In this document: positions 6,999 through 10,116 of the stretch, piece by piece
How positions within the stretch are numbered: the stretch's first letter is position 1
Layout: each line of letters opens with the position of its first letter
Source of the DNA: Candidatus Kaiserbacteria bacterium
GTDB lineage: Bacteria; Patescibacteriota; Minisyncoccia; Phycocordibacterales; UBA2100
Length of the DNA stretch: 10,116 nt
Assembly: GCA_027066795.1 (NCBI GenBank)
Contig: JAMONA010000025.1
Coordinates: 1-10,116, forward strand
Reading direction: 5' to 3'
Notes under the pieces: generated by a model
Database searches by the model: none
Told to the model about the DNA's origin: nothing
Seen by the model: only the letters and a program-made list of their open reading frames with translations
Program-made: the position numbers and the translations under genes

Positions 6999-7007
6999 TC
7001 GTCAAAT
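6974..7007. repeat. Short inverted repeat at the end of the VirB2-like cassette
   Basis: ATTTGAC (6974-6980) and GTCAAAT (7001-7007) are perfect 7-bp complements, 20 nt apart, spanning the stop codon of the third small membrane protein. The right arm lies just upstream of the lysS -10 element. No T-run follows, so it is not a standard terminator. It could be an operator, a weak mRNA structure, or chance. Confidence 0.3.
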
Positions 7008-7010
7008 ATA

Positions 7011-7019
7011 TGGCATAAT
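7011..7019 (+). promoter_or_regulatory. Extended -10 promoter of lysS
   Basis: TGG followed by CATAAT (7014-7019) fits an extended -10 (TGn plus five of six matches to TATAAT) and compensates for the lack of a recognisable -35. It ends 8 nt before the lysS ATG at 7028, predicting an almost leaderless transcript. The 29-bp gap from the preceding gene and the lack of a Shine-Dalgarno sequence fit an independent promoter here. Confidence 0.45.
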
Positions 7020-7027
7020 TATCTAAT

Positions 7028-8611
7028 ATGTTATGGGTAGATAAGATAGCAGCTGATGTAGAGAGACGCCTCTCTACAAAAATAAACTCTGGCAAAGAGC
7101 TTATTGTTAGAGATGAGAAAACTGCTAGTGGCAGGGTTCACATAGGCTCTATGCGCGGCGTTGCTATACACGGATTGCTAACATCGGTTCTCAATCAAAA
7201 TGGTATAGAAGCTAAATTTTTATACGAAATTAATGATTTTGACCCTATGGATGGCTTGCCAGCCTATCTTGACCAAGCTAAGTATGCTCAGCATATGGGC
7301 AAGAGGCTCTTAGACGTACCGTCACCAGATGGCAAGGCCAAGAACTTTGCAGAGTATTATGCTGCCGAATTCATAGAAGTTATAGAGAAAGCCGGCTTTG
7401 GTGCCAACTTTTACAGACTTAGTGATGTATATAAGTCTGGCAAAATGGACGACTCAATACGTCTAGCATTAGAGAACCCTAAGAAAATTCGAGAAATATA
7501 TAAAGAGATATCTGGATCAGATAAACCAGACGATTGGCTTCCACTAAATGTTGTATGCCAGTCTTGCAACAAGATAGGTACTACTAAAGTAACAGATTTC
7601 GATGGTGAAATGGTAACCTATACATGCCAAGAGCATGCCGTAGAATGGGCCACTGGCTGTGGGCACACTGGTAAAGTAAGCCCTTTCGGTGGAAACGCAT
7701 CACTACCATGGAAAGTGGAGTGGCCTGCTAAATTTAAGGCAATGGAGGTCTCAATAGAGGGCGCAGGTAAAGACCACTCTACCAAGGGAGGCTCTAGAGA
7801 TGTGGCTAACAAACTATCGAAAGAGGTTTTTAATATAAAACCTCCATACGACATACCATATGAATTCTTCTTAATAGGCGGCAGTAAGATGTCATCATCT
7901 AAAGGTACAGGCTCATCGGCAAAAGAAGTGTCTGACTTATTACCGACTAAAATATTTAGACTTTTACTTATTAGCAAGAAACCCATACAGACAATCAACT
8001 TTGACCCAACTGGAGATACCATACCTACATTGTTTGACCAGTATGATAAAATCGCAAATGATTACTGGAGTAAAGCAGAGAGTGACACAGTGAGACTTTT
8101 TGAATTGTCTCATACCGATGATATGCCAAGTGAAGAAACCTACCTTCCTCGTTTCTCTATAGTTGCGTATCTCTCCCAAATGCCGCACATAAACATGGTA
8201 GAGGAATTCTCTAAACTAAAAGGCTCTGAATTGAACTCTCTAGAAATTACTGAACTAGAAGACCGTACGGTATTTGCAAAAAAATGGCTCGAGCAGTACG
8301 CACCAGAAAAATATATATTTAAACTACAAGACACCTTGCCAGAAGCGGCTAAGAATCTATCAGCAAAGCAAAAAGAGGCCTTGTCATTACTGCTAACCTT
8401 CTTAGAAGACTCTGTGGATATTTCTGGTGAAGACATGCACGCTAAACTACATGACATAAAGGTGGCGACTGAGATAGAACCGCGAGACTTTTTTGAATCT
8501 ATATATCTTATGTTACTAGGCAAAAACAGTGGACCTAAGGCAGGTTGGTTCTTGAGTGTATTAGATAAAAAAATACTAATAGATAGGACAAAAGAGGCTA
8601 TAAGTGTATAA
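7028..8611 (+). CDS. lysS: Class I lysyl-tRNA synthetase
   Basis: The enzyme attaches lysine to tRNA-Lys in the cytoplasm. The 527-residue protein is the class I (archaeal-type) form, not the class II LysRS of most bacteria. It has a Rossmann-fold catalytic domain with the HIGH-type motif GRVHIGS (HIGS 38-41) and the KMSKS-type motif KMSSSK (287-292). Between them is a cysteine/histidine cluster that probably binds zinc: CQSC (177-180), CQEH (200-203) and GCGH (210-213). The C-terminal third is helical and would be the anticodon-binding region. Length agrees with the family (about 500-550). The ATG at 7028 follows the extended -10 by 8 nt. murG begins 8 bp downstream. Class I LysRS is established in archaea and in some bacterial groups, including CPR members. 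Confidence 0.95.
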   Translation: MLWVDKIAADVERRLSTKINSGKELIVRDEKTASGRVHIGSMRGVAIHGLLTSVLNQNGIEAKFLYEINDFDPMDGLPAYLDQAKYAQHMGKRLLDVPSPDGKAKNFAEYYAAEFIEVIEKAGFGANFYRLSDVYKSGKMDDSIRLALENPKKIREIYKEISGSDKPDDWLPLNVVCQSCNKIGTTKVTDFDGEMVTYTCQEHAVEWATGCGHTGKVSPFGGNASLPWKVEWPAKFKAMEVSIEGAGKDHSTKGGSRDVANKLSKEVFNIKPPYDIPYEFFLIGGSKMSSSKGTGSSAKEVSDLLPTKIFRLLLISKKPIQTINFDPTGDTIPTLFDQYDKIANDYWSKAESDTVRLFELSHTDDMPSEETYLPRFSIVAYLSQMPHINMVEEFSKLKGSELNSLEITELEDRTVFAKKWLEQYAPEKYIFKLQDTLPEAAKNLSAKQKEALSLLLTFLEDSVDISGEDMHAKLHDIKVATEIEPRDFFESIYLMLLGKNSGPKAGWFLSVLDKKILIDRTKEAISV

Positions 8612-8612
8612 T
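8585..8612 (+). promoter_or_regulatory. Possible murG promoter overlapping the lysS stop codon
   Basis: A perfect TATAAT (8607-8612) contains the lysS TAA stop (8609-8611) and ends 7 nt before the murG ATG. AGGACA (8585-8590, four of six matches to TTGACA) sits upstream with a 16-bp spacer. No Shine-Dalgarno sequence precedes murG. This would allow murG and gltX to be transcribed from an internal start even if lysS is cotranscribed with them. Confidence 0.45.
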
Positions 8613-8619
8613 TACCTGT

Positions 8620-9756
8620 ATGAAAATTGTATTAACCGGAGGTGGAACAGGCGGACATTTTTACCCACTTATGGCAGTGGCCGCAGAGATATACAAGATA
8701 GCCGAAGAGGAAAAAATAATAGAACCATCATTATACTATATAGGTACTGAGGAGTATGACCGCTCTGCCCTTGAGGAGCACAATATAACATTCTTAAAAG
8801 CTCCCTCTGGCAAGGTGCGCAAATATTTTTCTATACAAAACATACTAGACCCGTTCAAAGTTTTGTTTGGTACAATAAAAGCACTCTGGTTACTTTTTAC
8901 ATTGTATCCAGACGTAGTATTTAGCAAGGGAGGATTCGTGAGTGTGCCCACACTTATTGCAGCCTGGCTATTGCGGATACCTGTAGTAATACACGAAAGT
9001 GACGCTCGCCCAGGCAAGGCTACATTGCTTGGTGCTAGGTTTGCTAGGTGGGTCGCAATATCTTATCCAGGGGTATCAAAATATCTACCTAATACACCCA
9101 GAGACAGGGTGGCTCTTACTGGTAACCCTGTACGAGCTAGTATAGCCAAACCAGCCAAGGAGGGTGCACACGAGTACCTTGGCTTAGACAAAAGCTTGCC
9201 TACTATATTCATAATAGGTGGATCATTAGGGGCTCAGGCCATTAACAATGTAATACTCGATTCATTACCAGAACTACTCACCAAATACCAAGTAATACAC
9301 CAAGCTGGCTCAGCAAACATAGATCAAACAAACGGTATAGCAAAAGTAATACTAAAAGACCACCCGTATAGTGAACGTTATAAATCATTTGGGTTCTTAA
9401 ACACTCTTGCCATGCGTATGAGTGCAGGCGCTGCTGATATGTTAATACTTCGAGCTGGCTCAGGTACAATATTTGAAGCTGCAAACTGGGGCTTGCCAAG
9501 TATTATAATACCAATACCTGAGGATATATCTCATGATCAAACAAAAAATGCATACTCGTATGCAAACACAGGAGCCGCTGTGGTAATAAAACAAAAGAAT
9601 CTTGAGCCATCAATACTCATAAACGAAGTAGACCGGATAATGCAAGACCAGACATTAAGGGAAAATATGAGTCAAGCCGCGAAAGGTTTTGCTAAGCCAG
9701 ATGCGGCTCACAAGATAGCCAACATAATACTAAAAACAGCCTTAGAACATGAATAA
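8620..9756 (+). CDS. murG: UDP-GlcNAc:undecaprenyl-PP-MurNAc-pentapeptide GlcNAc transferase MurG
   Basis: MurG is a GT-B glycosyltransferase on the inner face of the membrane that converts lipid I to lipid II, the last cytoplasmic step of peptidoglycan precursor synthesis. The 378-residue protein begins with the diagnostic N-terminal loop GGGTGGH (7-13), followed by DVVFSKGGFVSVP and HESDARPGKAT (from residue 125; E. coli has HEQNGIAG at this place). The C-terminal, UDP-GlcNAc-binding domain shows GNPVR, GGSLGAQAIN (200-209) and RAGSGTIFEAANWGLPSI (278-295), with E286 placed as the residue that contacts the ribose. Length fits the family (about 350-380). It shows the cell makes its own wall precursor, which suits the peptidoglycan-binding protein in this window. 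Its last 8 nt overlap gltX. Confidence 0.96.
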   Translation: MKIVLTGGGTGGHFYPLMAVAAEIYKIAEEEKIIEPSLYYIGTEEYDRSALEEHNITFLKAPSGKVRKYFSIQNILDPFKVLFGTIKALWLLFTLYPDVVFSKGGFVSVPTLIAAWLLRIPVVIHESDARPGKATLLGARFARWVAISYPGVSKYLPNTPRDRVALTGNPVRASIAKPAKEGAHEYLGLDKSLPTIFIIGGSLGAQAINNVILDSLPELLTKYQVIHQAGSANIDQTNGIAKVILKDHPYSERYKSFGFLNTLAMRMSAGAADMLILRAGSGTIFEAANWGLPSIIIPIPEDISHDQTKNAYSYANTGAAVVIKQKNLEPSILINEVDRIMQDQTLRENMSQAAKGFAKPDAAHKIANIILKTALEHE

Positions 9757-10116
9757 CAATGAGTCTAAAATAGCAGTAAGGTATCCACCATCTCCTACAG
9801 GTAATTTACATATAGGAAACATACGCTCTCTGTTATTTAACTATTTATTTGCAAAGCACAACGGTGGTGAGATATATATGCGGTTTGAAGACACTGACCG
9901 AGAACGCAGTAAAAAAGAGTACGAGCAAGTGGCCTTAGACTCACTTGAGGCGCTGGGTCTAACGTTTGACCATGGTCCATATAGGCAGTCAGAGAGGGGA
10001 GAAATGTACTCTAAGGCCATACAACAGCTCATTGAGCAGGGTAATGCTTATGAAGGCGAGGAGAGTAAAGATGGCTCCGGAGACAAAATAATAAGATTCA
10101 AAAATCCAAATAAGAA
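9749..10116 (+). CDS. gltX: Glutamyl-tRNA synthetase, 3' truncated by the window end
   Basis: The first 122 residues of a class I glutamyl-tRNA synthetase are visible. The N-terminus VRYPPSPTGNLHIGNIRS carries the HIGH-type motif (HIGN 21-24), followed by RFEDTDRERS (45-54), FDHGPYRQSER and the start of the RFKNPNK region. The ATG at 9749 overlaps the murG stop (ATGAATAA), and an in-frame TAG at 9743-9745 rules out an earlier start; the ATG at 9759 is in another frame and stops after four codons. The segment after GNAYEGEE goes straight to RFKNPN without the CxC zinc site found in E. coli GltX, as is common in compact versions. Whether it also charges tRNA-Gln cannot be told from this fragment. 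The 8-nt overlap implies cotranscription and probable translational coupling with murG. Confidence 0.93.
   Translation, partial: MNNNESKIAVRYPPSPTGNLHIGNIRSLLFNYLFAKHNGGEIYMRFEDTDRERSKKEYEQVALDSLEALGLTFDHGPYRQSERGEMYSKAIQQLIEQGNAYEGEESKDGSGDKIIRFKNPNK

Noticed and set aside
7618..8022. 134-residue open frame on the minus strand inside lysS
   Set aside because: It lies fully antisense to a conserved class I LysRS region, with no promoter or recognisable domain; it is a coding shadow.
8140..8523. 127-residue open frame on the minus strand inside lysS
   Set aside because: Antisense to the LysRS C-terminal region; composition (Ser-rich) is what the complement of the helical coding strand gives, with no domain signal.
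9759..9773. gltX start at the ATG 9759
   Set aside because: That frame hits TAG after four codons; the HIGH-motif frame starts at ATG 9749.
1..10116. UGA recoded to glycine (code 25)
   Set aside because: No in-frame TGA is needed inside any conserved gene; all genes read at normal length with the standard bacterial code.
1..10116. CRISPR array, transposon, tRNA or rRNA gene
   Set aside because: No regularly spaced direct repeats, transposase motifs or cloverleaf-like stretches were seen, and the intergenic gaps (85 bp at most) leave little room for RNA genes.

Overview
The window looks like a piece of a Patescibacteria (Candidate Phyla Radiation) chromosome, most likely from the Parcubacteria side. 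The signs are: a cell-surface protein joining a peptidoglycan-binding domain to PKD repeats; a class I (archaeal-type) lysyl-tRNA synthetase; a compact glutamyl-tRNA synthetase; small two-helix VirB2/TrbC-like membrane proteins; tight gene packing; and modest GC with heavy use of ATA for isoleucine. This placement is an inference from family resemblance. The standard bacterial code reads every gene cleanly, so there is no sign of the UGA recoding known from Absconditabacteria/Gracilibacteria.

Layout. Bases 2-1888 (+) are the C-terminal part of a secreted peptidoglycan-binding/PKD protein. It converges, with a 13-bp gap, on recG (-, 1902-4079 or 4109). A short divergent promoter region (about 4080-4164) separates recG from seven co-oriented + strand genes and one partial gene: a small SAM methyltransferase (4165-4707), a membrane-anchored extracellular solute-binding-like protein (4717-6042), three small two-helix membrane proteins of VirB2/TrbC type (6058-6342, 6370-6672, 6678-6998), class I lysS (7028-8611), murG (8620-9756) and the 5' part of gltX (9749 to the window end; it overlaps murG by 8 nt). 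No tRNA, rRNA, CRISPR array, insertion sequence or convincing intrinsic terminator was seen. The longest non-coding stretch is 55-85 bp.

How the genes fit together. murG (lipid II synthesis), the peptidoglycan-binding protein and the solute-binding protein plus VirB2-like trio all belong to the cell envelope. lysS and gltX serve translation, and recG serves recombination and replication-fork repair. The block 4717-6998 looks like one cassette: an anchored substrate-binding-protein fold followed by three candidate pilin or membrane-pore subunits. No transporter permease, transport ATPase or secretion ATPase is in view.

The most general regulatory observation is that no gene has a convincing Shine-Dalgarno sequence, while five starts (recG at its second ATG, the methyltransferase, the solute-binding protein, lysS, murG) have a TATAAT-like hexamer ending 7-9 nt before the ATG. 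That geometry predicts leaderless or almost leaderless mRNAs. The recG and methyltransferase promoters share a nearly identical inverted 16-17 nt sequence.
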